Positions 16,745-25,090 of a DNA stretch of 64,000 nt are shown here, piece by piece (within the stretch, counting starts at the first letter, position 1; each line of letters opens with the position of its first letter). The DNA is from CADEFF01 sp964569315. GTDB lineage: Bacteria; Pseudomonadota; Alphaproteobacteria; Dongiales; Dongiaceae. The notes under the pieces were generated by a model. The model was not told the DNA's origin. It did not search any database and was given only the letters and a program-made list of their open reading frames with translations. Location of the stretch: contig CAZMUZ010000001.1 in NCBI GenBank assembly GCA_964569315.1, positions 52,025-116,024 on the forward strand. Reading direction: 5' to 3'. The position numbers and the translations under genes are program-made.

Positions 16745-17065
16745 GTGATCTACGAGCTGCGCCACTATGTTCCGGCGGCGGGCCGCGCGAAGGCGCTGCA
16801 GGACCGGTTCGAGCATGCGACGCTTGCCCTTTTCGCGCGGGCCGGCATCGTCGTGGATGACTACTGGATCGCCGACGAGAGCGGCGAAATCTGGTACGTC
16901 GTCCGGTGGGAGAGCGTGGCCGCGATGGCGGCCGGCTGGGCGGCCTTCCGGGATAATCCGGAATGGCTCGCCCTCAAGAAAGAGAGCGAGGCCGCGGGCA
17001 GCCTTGTCGAGCGTATCGACAAGACGGTGCTGACGCGGCCCGCCTACTTCGAGCCGCCGCGCTGA
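16745..17065 (+). CDS. NIPSNAP family protein
   Basis: A small soluble protein, 106 aa, with the ferredoxin-like dimeric alpha/beta-barrel signature of NIPSNAP: VIYELRHYVPAAGRAKALQDRFE at the start, a VDDYWIADESGEIWYVVRWES core and a WLALKKESE helix. The start is GTG at 16745, 6 nt after AAAGGAG. It lies 34 nt downstream of the DddP-like gene and is likely co-transcribed. Bacterial NIPSNAP proteins accompany many catabolic clusters without a settled reaction; the fold is shared with small monooxygenases and isomerases, so a role on an intermediate is plausible but unproven. Confidence 0.85.
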   Translation: MIYELRHYVPAAGRAKALQDRFEHATLALFARAGIVVDDYWIADESGEIWYVVRWESVAAMAAGWAAFRDNPEWLALKKESEAAGSLVERIDKTVLTRPAYFEPPR

Positions 17066-17080
17066 CTGCGGGTCGGGAAC

Positions 17081-18649
17081 TCAGGACGCGACCGAAAGCG
17101 GCCGGTCGAAGGCGACCATCGCGCGCAGCCGCTGACGATCGATCTTGCGATTGGGCAGGAGCGGGAACTCGTCGAACCGCGCGATATGGGCGGGCCAGGC
17201 GAACCGCGGCAGGCGCTCGACGCAGATCCGCCGGAGCTCGGCCTCGAGCCCCGGCACCGCTGCGGCCTTGACCCCCACGACGATATCGGTTTCGCCGGAT
17301 GCGGCCGGCATGGCGTAGCAGACCGCTTCATGCACCGCCGGATGGCGCTTCAGCGTCGCCTCGATCTCGCCGAGATCGAAGCGGTGGCCGCGCAGCTTCA
17401 CCATCTGGTCCTTGCGGCCGACGAAATAGGCCTGTCCGTCCTTCGCCATGAAGCCGAGATCGCCGGTACGGTAGGAGTCGGGGCGGCCATGCAGCCGCTT
17501 CGAGGCGGTCAGTTCCGGATCGTTCCAGTAGCCGCTGGTGATGGCGGGGCCGAAGGCGCAGATTTCGCCGATCTGTCCCTGCGGCACTTCGTTGCCGTCC
17601 TCGTCGCACATGATCATCCGGTAGTCCGGGCAGACCGGACCGAGCGGCAGGGATTGCATATCCGTCGGCAAGGGTCCTTCGATGACGTGATGCGTGACGT
17701 TAGGCGCTTCCGTCGAGCCATAGGTCGTGGTGAAGCGCGCCTTCGGGAAGGCGGCCATGCCCGCGCGCAGCACGGCGGGCGGAAGCGCTTCGCCATGCGT
17801 CTTGAAAAGCCGCAGGCTGCGCAGGTCGTGCCGCTCGATCTCGCCGCTTTCGAGGAGCAGCCGCAGCGCCGTTGCCGACGACGCCCAGATCGTCGTCCGG
17901 TCGCGTTCCATCAGCTCCGACATCAGCGCAGGAAACATGATCTCCTGGTCGGTGCAGAGATAGAGATGGGATCCGACCGTCGGGAGGTGGAAGAGATTGG
18001 GCGAAAGGTAATGCATCGGCCGCTGGCTGAGGCGACGGTCCGTGGGGGTCATCCCGTCCGCCTTCGCCATCCAGATCGTGTTGGCGGTCATGCTGCCGTG
18101 GGTGATCATCACCCCCTTCGGCACGCCCGTGGAGCCCGAGGTGAAGACGATGGCGGCAAGGTCGTCGGGCCCGACCGGCGCGGTGTCGGCAAGCGGATCG
18201 ACGGAGCGCAGCAGGTCGTCGAGCCCGTGACCCGCCTGCGGGCCCCGGCCCGGCTCGATCTCCAGAATGGGCGGCAGATCCGCCATGCCGCCTTCCTTGA
18301 TCAGACGGCGCTTCATCTCGCCGTCGGTAAGGAGGATACGCGGGCGCACCGCAGTCAGGATCGTGCCCAGCCGTGCCGGCGGACCCTGATATTGCAGCCC
18401 GACATAGGCGCCGCCGGCGGCAAGCGTGCCGTAGATCGCCTGGAAGGCTTCGAGGCTCTTCGGCAGGCAGAGCGCCACCCGGTCGCCGATCCGCAAGGCG
18501 GCTTCGCGCTGCAGCCACGCGGCGAAGCGCAGCATGCCGTCGCGCAGCGCAAGGAAGGTCAGATGTCCGGCGGACGAGGTGACGGCGGTCCGGGAGCGCC
18601 ATTCGGGCGGCATGGTGACGAGCCCGCGGACGACTGGGTAGTGCGACAT
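17081..18649 (-). CDS. AMP-dependent synthetase/ligase (adenylate-forming)
   Basis: A soluble adenylate-forming enzyme, 522 aa, that would activate a carboxylic acid as acyl-AMP and usually pass it to CoA. The P-loop is IVFTSGSTGVPKGVMITHGS, A5 is TTYGSTEAPN, A7 is YRTGDLGFM, A8 is GRKDQMVKLRGHRFDLGEIEATL and the catalytic lysine is in PNRKIDRQRL. The internal M at 18649 (SHYPVVRGLV) is the likely start; ribosome-site support is weak. It converges on the NIPSNAP gene with a 15-nt gap. The sequence resembles amino-acid-adenylation-type stand-alone ligases as much as acyl-CoA synthetases, so the acid it activates is open. Confidence 0.87.
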   Translation of the reverse strand: MSHYPVVRGLVTMPPEWRSRTAVTSSAGHLTFLALRDGMLRFAAWLQREAALRIGDRVALCLPKSLEAFQAIYGTLAAGGAYVGLQYQGPPARLGTILTAVRPRILLTDGEMKRRLIKEGGMADLPPILEIEPGRGPQAGHGLDDLLRSVDPLADTAPVGPDDLAAIVFTSGSTGVPKGVMITHGSMTANTIWMAKADGMTPTDRRLSQRPMHYLSPNLFHLPTVGSHLYLCTDQEIMFPALMSELMERDRTTIWASSATALRLLLESGEIERHDLRSLRLFKTHGEALPPAVLRAGMAAFPKARFTTTYGSTEAPNVTHHVIEGPLPTDMQSLPLGPVCPDYRMIMCDEDGNEVPQGQIGEICAFGPAITSGYWNDPELTASKRLHGRPDSYRTGDLGFMAKDGQAYFVGRKDQMVKLRGHRFDLGEIEATLKRHPAVHEAVCYAMPAASGETDIVVGVKAAAVPGLEAELRRICVERLPRFAWPAHIARFDEFPLLPNRKIDRQRLRAMVAFDRPLSVAS

Positions 18650-18779
18650 CCTGGTAAGCCTGCCCCCCGTATTCCCCGACACTCCACCCGGCGGCCGTCT
18701 CGAAGTCAATGGCGGTGGGCGGCGAAGGCGCGATGGCGATGCAGACCCGAACGGGGATTGCATCGTCCCTTTGACGCAG

Positions 18780-19748
18780 CTAGGTCCTGGCCTTCGTTCT
18801 TCGCTTTGAGCCGCGGAAAGGTTTCCCTCGGATGGCTTTCCCCGGCCCCGCAGGGACTGCCTCGGGCGATTCCGCTTCCGCCAGCAGCCAGTCGCGGAAG
18901 GCTCGCGCGCTGCGCCGGGCGAGCGCCGCGCGCGGATAGGTCAGGAAATATCCGTAGCCTTCGAGCCTGAGGTCGAACGGCTCGATGAGCCGGCCGAGCG
19001 CGATGTCGTCCGCAACCAGGCTGTCGGCGAGCGCGAAGCCCTGGCCGTCGATCGCCGCCTGGATATAGACGTTCGGGTCGTTGATGGTGACTTCGCGGAT
19101 GTGCGCCGGCGGTGTCACGCCGGCGCGTTTCAGCCATGTCGTCCAGGCATCGCGGGTCACCTCGTCGCGCAGCAGCATGTGATGCTGCAGGTGCGTGGGC
19201 GAGGCGAGGGGCAGCGGTCCGTCGCGCAGCTTCGGGCTGCAGACCGGTGCGAGCGGCGCTGCGAAGAGCAGCTCCGATTGCAGTCCCGGCGCCGCGGCAT
19301 CGAGTGCATGCCAGCGGATCGCCATATCGACCTCGGCGAAATCCGCGGTCGATTCCGGGTGCTGCAGTCGAAGCTTGATCGCCGGATGGCGCTGCGAGAA
19401 GCCGGCCAGCCGCTTCGACAGCCAGTGGGCGGCGAAATAGGTGCTGAGGGCCACCGTGAGCTTCGCTTCGTCCTCCGCGGCCGGCAGCACGGCTGCGATG
19501 CCTTCGGCGATGTCGGCAAGCGCCTGCTGCAGGATCGGAAGCAGCCGCTGCGCCTCGGCGGTCAAGGCGATGCCGCGGCCTTCGCGCCGGAAGAGCGGGC
19601 CGCGGATCTCCTCTTCCAGCAGCCGCACCTGATAGCTGACAGCCCCTTGCGTGACGCCGAGTTCCCCGGCGGCGCGTGTGAAGCTGCCGAGCCGGGCCAC
19701 CGCCTCGAAGGCGCGGAGCGCGGCAAGCGAGGGGATCGTCGGACGCAT
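18780..19748 (-). CDS. LysR-family transcriptional regulator (GcvA-like)
   Basis: A 322-aa LysR regulator. The helix-turn-helix is at residues ~1-65 (IPSLAALRAFEAVARLGSFTRAAGELGVTQGAVSYQVRLLEEEI), followed by LFRREGRGIALTAEAQRLLPIL and a periplasmic-binding-protein-like effector domain (~90-300). The VTQGAVSYQV helix and the overall layout are those of GcvA-type proteins. It is divergent from the Rieske oxygenase gene, the usual arrangement for a LysR activator and its target; the shared 136-bp region holds inverted repeats. The C-terminus is basic (KAIRGKPFRGSKRRTKART), which is unusual for the family. Confidence 0.92.
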   Translation of the reverse strand: MRPTIPSLAALRAFEAVARLGSFTRAAGELGVTQGAVSYQVRLLEEEIRGPLFRREGRGIALTAEAQRLLPILQQALADIAEGIAAVLPAAEDEAKLTVALSTYFAAHWLSKRLAGFSQRHPAIKLRLQHPESTADFAEVDMAIRWHALDAAAPGLQSELLFAAPLAPVCSPKLRDGPLPLASPTHLQHHMLLRDEVTRDAWTTWLKRAGVTPPAHIREVTINDPNVYIQAAIDGQGFALADSLVADDIALGRLIEPFDLRLEGYGYFLTYPRAALARRSARAFRDWLLAEAESPEAVPAGPGKAIRGKPFRGSKRRTKART

Positions 19749-19884
19749 CGCCTCATGTTATCAAATTCACTAATAAGTTTCTGCAGAAAACTCGTTTGAA
19801 TCCCAAACAAACGCTGCAGTAACGTCAGCACAACACAAAAATAATCAATGCTTTGGGGGATGTCCCCCGAGCGGAGGAATGCCC
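19749..19884. promoter_or_regulatory. Divergent LysR-Rieske control region with inverted repeats
   Basis: AT-rich intergene holding a perfect 12-bp palindrome TTTCTGCAGAAA (19778-19789), a second inverted repeat GTTTG-AATCC-CAAAC (19794-19808), and CTGCAG repeated at 19781-19786 and 19814-19819, 33 bp or about three helical turns apart. CTAAT, the core GcvA contact sequence, occurs at 19770-19774. This fits a LysR recognition plus activation site; the assignment is inferred. Confidence 0.55.
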
Positions 19885-21027
19885 ATGAATCAAGCCTTCC
19901 CGCCCCGCTCAGGGTTTTCGCTCGATGCCGGCCGCTTCGATCCGGCGGCCGAGCGCTCCTTCACCTTGCCGGCCTCCTGGTATTTCGATCCGGCAATCTA
20001 TCGGGCGGAGCATGAGGCGATCTTTTATCGGAACTGGATCTATCAGTGCCATGCGAGCGACCTGCCGAATCCGGGCGACTACCATGTGGGCCAGGTCGCG
20101 GATCAGAGCATCGCCATCATGCGCGGACCCGATGGCATGCTCCGCGCCTTTTATAACGTCTGCAGCCATCGCGCCCATCCGCTTCTCGAGGGCGAGGGGA
20201 ATGCGCCGCTCATCATCTGCCCCTATCACCAGTGGTGCTATCGCTCGGACGGTGGCTTCCGCGGCGCGCGCGGCCGCGCGACGCTCAAGGACTGGATTCC
20301 GGAGAATGCCGACCTCAAGGAGGTGCGGCTCGAGAACTATGGCGGATTCCTCTTCGTCAATCTCGATCGCGACGCCAGGCCGCTGATCGAGCTCGCACCG
20401 AAATTCGTCAAGGACATGTACAAGGCCTGCCCGCGGCTCGACGAGCTGGTGCGGGCGGAGCGCTGGGAGCGGGATGTGGCGGCCAACTGGAAGACCGTCG
20501 TCGACAATAATCACGAGTGCTATCACTGCCAGGCCAACCACAAGACGCTGATGGAGCTCGTCGATTACGACAACAAGGCGCATTGGTCCGACGACGGCAT
20601 CACCTTCAGCCACGCGATCGAGAACCGGTCCCTCGAGAACGGCGCCTATGCGTTGAAGCCCGAAGAGGTCGAGCAGCATTCGCTCTTCGGCTACATCTGG
20701 CCGACGGTGATCCCGCTCATGTATCCGGGCTCGCCGAGCCTTGCCATGTTCCAGATCATTCCGACCGGGGTGGAGACGACGCGCGAGCGCTGGGACTTCT
20801 ACTTCACGCACAAAGTGCCGACCGAGCAGGAGCGCCGCTTCATCGACTACATCAAGAACGTGCTCGTGCCGGAGGATGTCGGGCTCTGCGAGCAGGTGCA
20901 GAAGGGGCTGCATTCGCGCGGCTACAGCCAGGGACGCTTCGTGGTGGACCGGAGCCACAACGAGTTCAGCGAGCATCACGTCCATTTTTTCCAGAAGTTC
21001 GTGCATGACGCGCTGATGGGCGCATGA
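19885..21027 (+). CDS. Rieske non-haem iron oxygenase alpha subunit, GbcA/CntA-like
   Basis: Oxygenase component, 380 aa. The Rieske [2Fe-2S] ligands are C93-x-H95 and C112-xx-H115 (CSHRAHP, CPYHQWCY). The mononuclear iron ligands are H214, H219 (ECYHCQANH) and probably D331. The bridging acid is Glu (E211) instead of the usual Asp, as in carnitine (CntA) and betaine/choline-type monooxygenases that act on quaternary ammonium compounds. A demethylation or C-N cleavage reaction is therefore likely. The ATG at 19885 lies 7 nt after GGAGG, whereas the ATG at 19879 is too close to it. No reductase partner is adjacent. It overlaps the next gene by ATGA and is divergent from a LysR regulator. Confidence 0.88.
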   Translation: MNQAFPPRSGFSLDAGRFDPAAERSFTLPASWYFDPAIYRAEHEAIFYRNWIYQCHASDLPNPGDYHVGQVADQSIAIMRGPDGMLRAFYNVCSHRAHPLLEGEGNAPLIICPYHQWCYRSDGGFRGARGRATLKDWIPENADLKEVRLENYGGFLFVNLDRDARPLIELAPKFVKDMYKACPRLDELVRAERWERDVAANWKTVVDNNHECYHCQANHKTLMELVDYDNKAHWSDDGITFSHAIENRSLENGAYALKPEEVEQHSLFGYIWPTVIPLMYPGSPSLAMFQIIPTGVETTRERWDFYFTHKVPTEQERRFIDYIKNVLVPEDVGLCEQVQKGLHSRGYSQGRFVVDRSHNEFSEHHVHFFQKFVHDALMGA

Positions 21028-22349
21028 CTGCAGGACCGGCGCCGAGCGCAAGAACGCTGCCCGATTCCTATTGGGCGGCGACCGCCGAGCCGGCGGCGCC
21101 CACGCCGGCGCTCGCGGGCGATCGGCGCGCCGATATATGCATCGTCGGCGGCGGCTATGCGGGGCTTTCGGCCGCGCTGCATCTTGCCGAGGCAGGCGCG
21201 GCGGTCACGCTGCTGGAGGCGGCGGAGCCGGGCTGGGGTGCCTCCGGCCGCAATGGCGGGCAGATCATCCCGGGCTTCAAGGCGGAGCGGAGCGAGCTCG
21301 TGCGTCGCCTCGGCGAAGCGCGGGGCGGGCGTCTCTTCGACTGGTCCGGCAGCTTCGTCGATTTCACGCTGGACCTGATCGAGCGCCACGGCATCGCCTG
21401 TCAGGCGAGCCGGCCGGGCTGGATCCAGCCGGCGCACTCCGCCGGAATCTTGCGCGACTACGAACGCCGCGCCGCCGAGTGGCAAGCGCGGGGGATCGCG
21501 GCGCGCATCCTCGATGCGGCGGAGTCGGAAAGGCTGCTCGGCACCGGCTGGTACAAAGGCGCCTATCTCGATCCGCGCGGCGGCCGGCTGCAGCCCCTCA
21601 GCTATGCGCGCGGCCTCGCCCGCGCGGCGCTGAAGGCCGGTGCGCAGATCCATGGCGATACGCTGGTCCGCGACGTGACGCGCGGGCCGAAAGGCTGGCG
21701 CGTGGCGACGGCGGAGGGCGTCGTCGAGGCGGATCGCGTGCTGCTCTGCACCAACGCCTATAGCGCCCTTGCCGGCGGCGAAGCGCCCTGGCCGGGTCTC
21801 GCGCGGAGCGTCGTTCCGGTGCCGAGCTACATGGTCGCGACCGCACCCCTCGGCGAGAATGTGCGCCGCACGATCCTGCCCGAGGGCCACACCGCGGCCG
21901 ATCTCAAGCGGCTCACCAACCATTTCCGCCTCGAGCCCGACGGGCGGCTGCTTTTCGGCGGCCGCGGCGGGCTCAGGGACGACGGATCGGAATCGGGCTT
22001 CGCGCCGGTCGTCGAAAAGCTCCGCGAGTTCTTCCCGCAGCTCGGCCCCATCGCCTGCGACTATTCCTGGAGCGGCCGGGTCGCGCTCACCCTCGACCAT
22101 GTGCCGCATCTGCACGAGCCCGCCCCGGGGCTGCACGCGGCGCTCGGCTGCAACGGCCGCGGCGTCGGCATGGCGACGGCGATGGGCAAGGTGGCCGCCG
22201 ACCGGCTTCTCGGGCGTCCGCTCGAGGAATGCCCGGTGCCGGTGTCGCCGATCCGGCCGATCCCGTTCCATGGGTTCCGCCTGCCGGCGATGCAGGCCAC
22301 GGTCTGGTGGAAGGCGCTGCGCGACGCGCGCGAGCGCGCCGCCTCCTGA
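21024..22349 (+). CDS. FAD-dependent amine/amino-acid oxidoreductase (DadA/PuuB-like)
   Basis: A 441-aa flavoprotein of the DAO family. The N-terminal dinucleotide-binding motif is DICIVGGGYAGLSAALHLAEAGAAVTLLEA, followed by WGASGRNGGQIIPGFK, the motif in which gamma-glutamylputrescine oxidase-like enzymes place FAD. LFGGRGGLRDD and the C-terminal GCNGRGVGMATAMGKVAAD complete the family pattern. It would oxidise a C-N bond in an amine or amino acid to the imine with O2 or a quinone as acceptor. Coupling to the Rieske gene (ATGA overlap) suggests it removes the next N-substituent or oxidises the amine product of the oxygenase. Confidence 0.9.
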   Translation: MTAGPAPSARTLPDSYWAATAEPAAPTPALAGDRRADICIVGGGYAGLSAALHLAEAGAAVTLLEAAEPGWGASGRNGGQIIPGFKAERSELVRRLGEARGGRLFDWSGSFVDFTLDLIERHGIACQASRPGWIQPAHSAGILRDYERRAAEWQARGIAARILDAAESERLLGTGWYKGAYLDPRGGRLQPLSYARGLARAALKAGAQIHGDTLVRDVTRGPKGWRVATAEGVVEADRVLLCTNAYSALAGGEAPWPGLARSVVPVPSYMVATAPLGENVRRTILPEGHTAADLKRLTNHFRLEPDGRLLFGGRGGLRDDGSESGFAPVVEKLREFFPQLGPIACDYSWSGRVALTLDHVPHLHEPAPGLHAALGCNGRGVGMATAMGKVAADRLLGRPLEECPVPVSPIRPIPFHGFRLPAMQATVWWKALRDARERAAS

Positions 22350-22369
22350 TTCCCGTGGGTGCGCTTCCG

Positions 22370-23578
22370 CTAGAGGCTTGCGGCTGAAGCGCGGGGCACC
22401 AGCCAGCGATGCAGGAGCAATCCGAGGATGCCGCAGAGCGCGATGACGCCGGCCATGGGACGCGCCGTGTCGTCGTGGATGGCGCCGACCGCCGCTGCGG
22501 CGGCGGCCGCAATGCCGAACTGGATCGTGCCAAGCAGGGCGGATGCCATGCCGGCCTGGGCGCCTTGCGGCGCCATGGCGAGCGCCGTCGCGTTCGGTGC
22601 GATCACGCCGACGCAGGTCACGAAGATGAAGAGCGGAACGGCGAGGCCCCAGAAGCCGCCGATCCCGGCGGCGGCGGCGACCAGCAGCGCGAGGCCGGCG
22701 ACGGCCTGCACGACATTGGCCGCGCGAAGGATGCGATCCGCGCCGTAGCGATGGACGACACGGCCGTTCACCTGCGAGACCAGGATAAGGCCGAAAGCGT
22801 TGGTGCCGAAGATCCAGCCGAAATGCTCCGGGGCGACGCCCAGCAATTCGATAAAAACGAAGGGCGAGCCGGCGATATAGGCGAACATCCCGCCGGAGCT
22901 CAGCGCCGTCGCGAGGCAGCAGCCGAGAAAATGCCGGTCGCGGAGCAAGCCCGAATAGCGGAGGAAGATGTCGCCGAGAGCGAGCGGTCGCGCGGTCGCG
23001 GCATCGTGCGTCTCCGGCAGCCGCAGCAGCACGGCCGCGAGGCAGGCAATGCCGAGGCCCGTCAGCACCCAGAAGATCGCCGACCATCCGAAGGCGAGCA
23101 GCACATACCCGCCGATGAGCGGCGCCAGGATCGGCGCCACGCCCATGATCAGCATCAGCAGCGAGAAGATGCGCGCCGTCTCCTGCGGCGCGAAGAGGTC
23201 GCGCACCATGGCGCGCGCCACGACGGCGCCCGCGCAGGCGCCGACGGCCTGGAGGAAGCGGAGCCCGATCAGCGCCTCGATGTCGGGGGCGAGCGCGCAG
23301 GCGGCGGAGGCGAGGATGAAAAGCAGCAATCCGGCATAGAGCGGGCGCTTGCGGCCGAAGCGGTCGGCGAGCGGGCCGTAGAAGGCCTGACCCAGGGCGA
23401 ACCCCAGGAAGAAGCTCGCGAGGGTCCGCTGCACCGCGCCGGTGTCGGTCGAGAAGGCGGTTGCTAGCGTCGGAAGCGCCGGCAAATACATATCGATCGC
23501 GAGCGGCGCGAAGGCCGTCATCGCGCCGAGGATCAGCAGCAGCTCGAGGCGGGATTGCCGGCTTGCGGCGATCGTCAT
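22370..23578 (-). CDS. Bcr/CflA-family multidrug MFS exporter
   Basis: A 12-helix inner-membrane transporter, 402 aa. The Bcr/CflA marks are LGAMTAFAPLAIDMYLPALPTLATAFSTDTGAVQ in helix 1, FFLGFALGQAFYGPLADRFGRKRPLYAGL with the MFS loop 2-3 motif, and RFLQAVGACAGAVVARAMVRD in helix 4. These proteins export drugs and small metabolites by proton antiport. AAGGAT 6 nt before ATG 23578 fixes the start; a longer open frame to 24859 is antisense to the neighbouring gene and has no family match. It is convergent with the FAD oxidoreductase, with a 20-nt gap. Confidence 0.9.
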   Translation of the reverse strand: MTIAASRQSRLELLLILGAMTAFAPLAIDMYLPALPTLATAFSTDTGAVQRTLASFFLGFALGQAFYGPLADRFGRKRPLYAGLLLFILASAACALAPDIEALIGLRFLQAVGACAGAVVARAMVRDLFAPQETARIFSLLMLIMGVAPILAPLIGGYVLLAFGWSAIFWVLTGLGIACLAAVLLRLPETHDAATARPLALGDIFLRYSGLLRDRHFLGCCLATALSSGGMFAYIAGSPFVFIELLGVAPEHFGWIFGTNAFGLILVSQVNGRVVHRYGADRILRAANVVQAVAGLALLVAAAAGIGGFWGLAVPLFIFVTCVGVIAPNATALAMAPQGAQAGMASALLGTIQFGIAAAAAAAVGAIHDDTARPMAGVIALCGILGLLLHRWLVPRASAASL

Positions 23579-23785
23579 GAGGGATCCTTGCAGGGCCGCG
23601 ACGTCCGGGGAGGCGGCCGAATCGGCCGGCGCTTCTAACATGGCTCCGGCGCGCGCGCCAATCGGACGGGGCCCGTCCTTCCGCGCGGCGCCGGCCCAGC
23701 CCCGGGGATTTCTTTCGCGGCGCACCCGGCGGATCGCGCTATGCTGGCGTCTCATCTCGCATAAGGCCTGCCTCGAGGATCGCCT

Positions 23786-24958
23786 CTGACCTCCGCCGTT
23801 TCCCCGAGCCCCGTCGCGATCCATCCGTACCGCCTCGCGATCGGCGGGCTCGCGGCGCTGGCCGCGGCGATGGGCGTCGGCCGCTTCGTCTATACGCCGA
23901 TCCTGCCGGCTATGGTCGCGGCGCTCGGCCTCTCGAAAGCCGAAGCCGGTCTCATCGCCTCGGCGAACTTCATCGGCTATCTGCTGGGTGCGTTGCTGGC
24001 GGCGAGCCCCGCCCTTCGCGGATCGAAGCGCGGCTGGCTCGTCGGCGGGCTCGCGGCGAGCGCGCTCACCACCGGTGCGATGGGCTATGCCGGCGATCTG
24101 CCGGCCTTTCTCGCCTTGCGCTTCGCCGGGGGCGTCGCCAGTGCCTTCGTGCTGGTGTTCGCCTCGACGCTGGTGCTGGACCGGATCGCCGCTGCGGGCC
24201 GCGCCTCCCTCTCTTCGGTGCATTTCGCCGGCGTCGGCATCGGCATCGCGGTTTCTGCTGCGATCGTCTCCGCCAGCATCGCCGCCGGAACGGACTGGCG
24301 CGGCCTGTGGATCGACAGCGCGGCGGCGGCGCTGGTGGCGCTCGTCCTTGCCGCCATCCTCATTCCGGGCGGGGCCGAGCCGCCGGCACGCGCGGAACCG
24401 GCGCGTCCCGGCGGTCGTGGTCTCGGCGCCTTGATCCTCGCCTACGGGCTCTTCGGCTTCGGCTACATCATCACGGCGACCTTCATCGTCGATCTGGTGC
24501 GCGGAACGCCCAATCTGGCCCCGCTCGAACCCTATATCTGGGTCGCGGTCGGGCTTGCCGCCGTGCCTTCGGTCGCGTTCTGGAACCGCGCGGCGGTCCG
24601 CATCGGGCTGCCCGCTGCCTTCGCGATCGCCTGCGTCGTCGAGGCCTTCGGCGTGGCCTTGAGCGTGCTGTGGGACGCGCCCGCCGCCGTGCTGATCGGC
24701 GCCGTGCTGCTCGGCGGCACGATGATGGGGATAACCGCCCTCGGTCTTCTCGGCGCCCGGCGGCTCGGCGCAAGGGATCCGCGGCGCTGGCTGGCGCTCG
24801 CGACCGCCGCCTTCGGCCTCGGCCAGATCGTGGGGCCGAGCTTCGCCGGCTACGCGCACGACGTAACGGGAAGCTTCCTGCTGCCGTCGCTGGTCGCGGC
24901 GGCGGCATTGGTACTGGCGGCGGCGCTGCAGGGCTTCGTCAGGGTTCCGCCGGGCTAA
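23786..24958 (+). CDS. YbfB/YjiJ-family MFS transporter
   Basis: A membrane transporter of about 390 aa. The family start RLAIGGLAALAAAMGVGRFVYTPILPAMV is complete only if translation begins upstream of the first in-frame ATG (23870), which lies inside helix 1. The in-frame sequence upstream contains no ATG, GTG or TTG back to the stop at 23762. The best candidate is CTG at 23786, 6 nt after GAGGA, giving (M)TSAVSPSPVAIHPYRLAIGG. The alternative is a truncated helix 1 starting at 23870. The other helices, SPALRGSKRGWLVGGLAAS and LGARRLGARDPRRWLALATA, agree with the family. The transported substrate is unknown. Confidence 0.8.
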   Translation: MTSAVSPSPVAIHPYRLAIGGLAALAAAMGVGRFVYTPILPAMVAALGLSKAEAGLIASANFIGYLLGALLAASPALRGSKRGWLVGGLAASALTTGAMGYAGDLPAFLALRFAGGVASAFVLVFASTLVLDRIAAAGRASLSSVHFAGVGIGIAVSAAIVSASIAAGTDWRGLWIDSAAAALVALVLAAILIPGGAEPPARAEPARPGGRGLGALILAYGLFGFGYIITATFIVDLVRGTPNLAPLEPYIWVAVGLAAVPSVAFWNRAAVRIGLPAAFAIACVVEAFGVALSVLWDAPAAVLIGAVLLGGTMMGITALGLLGARRLGARDPRRWLALATAAFGLGQIVGPSFAGYAHDVTGSFLLPSLVAAAALVLAAALQGFVRVPPG

Positions 24959-25059
24959 GGCTCGAAGGCGCAGAATGGCGGAAAGGCCTGCCCCTCCCGG
25001 CTGCTGGAGCGGACAGGCCTCCCGTGCCGAGGGCGAGCGCCGGCTTCCCCTTGCGAGGC

Positions 25060-25074
25060 CGAACCGGCGGTTCG
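25060..25074. terminator. Small inverted repeat between convergent genes
   Basis: CGAACCGGCGGTTCG is a 7+1+7 palindrome in the 132-bp gap between the convergent MFS and secreted-protein genes; AGGCCTG...CAGGCCT (around 24985-25022) flanks a longer loop. Either could end transcription, but no T-run follows. Confidence 0.25.
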
Positions 25075-25090
25075 CCCGGTCGGAACCTCG

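Noticed and set aside
22370..24859. Very long minus-strand open frame (over 800 codons) covering both MFS genes
   Set aside because: Only the part up to 23578 matches the Bcr/CflA family; the remainder is antisense to the YbfB-type gene, with a composition typical of GC-rich shadow frames.
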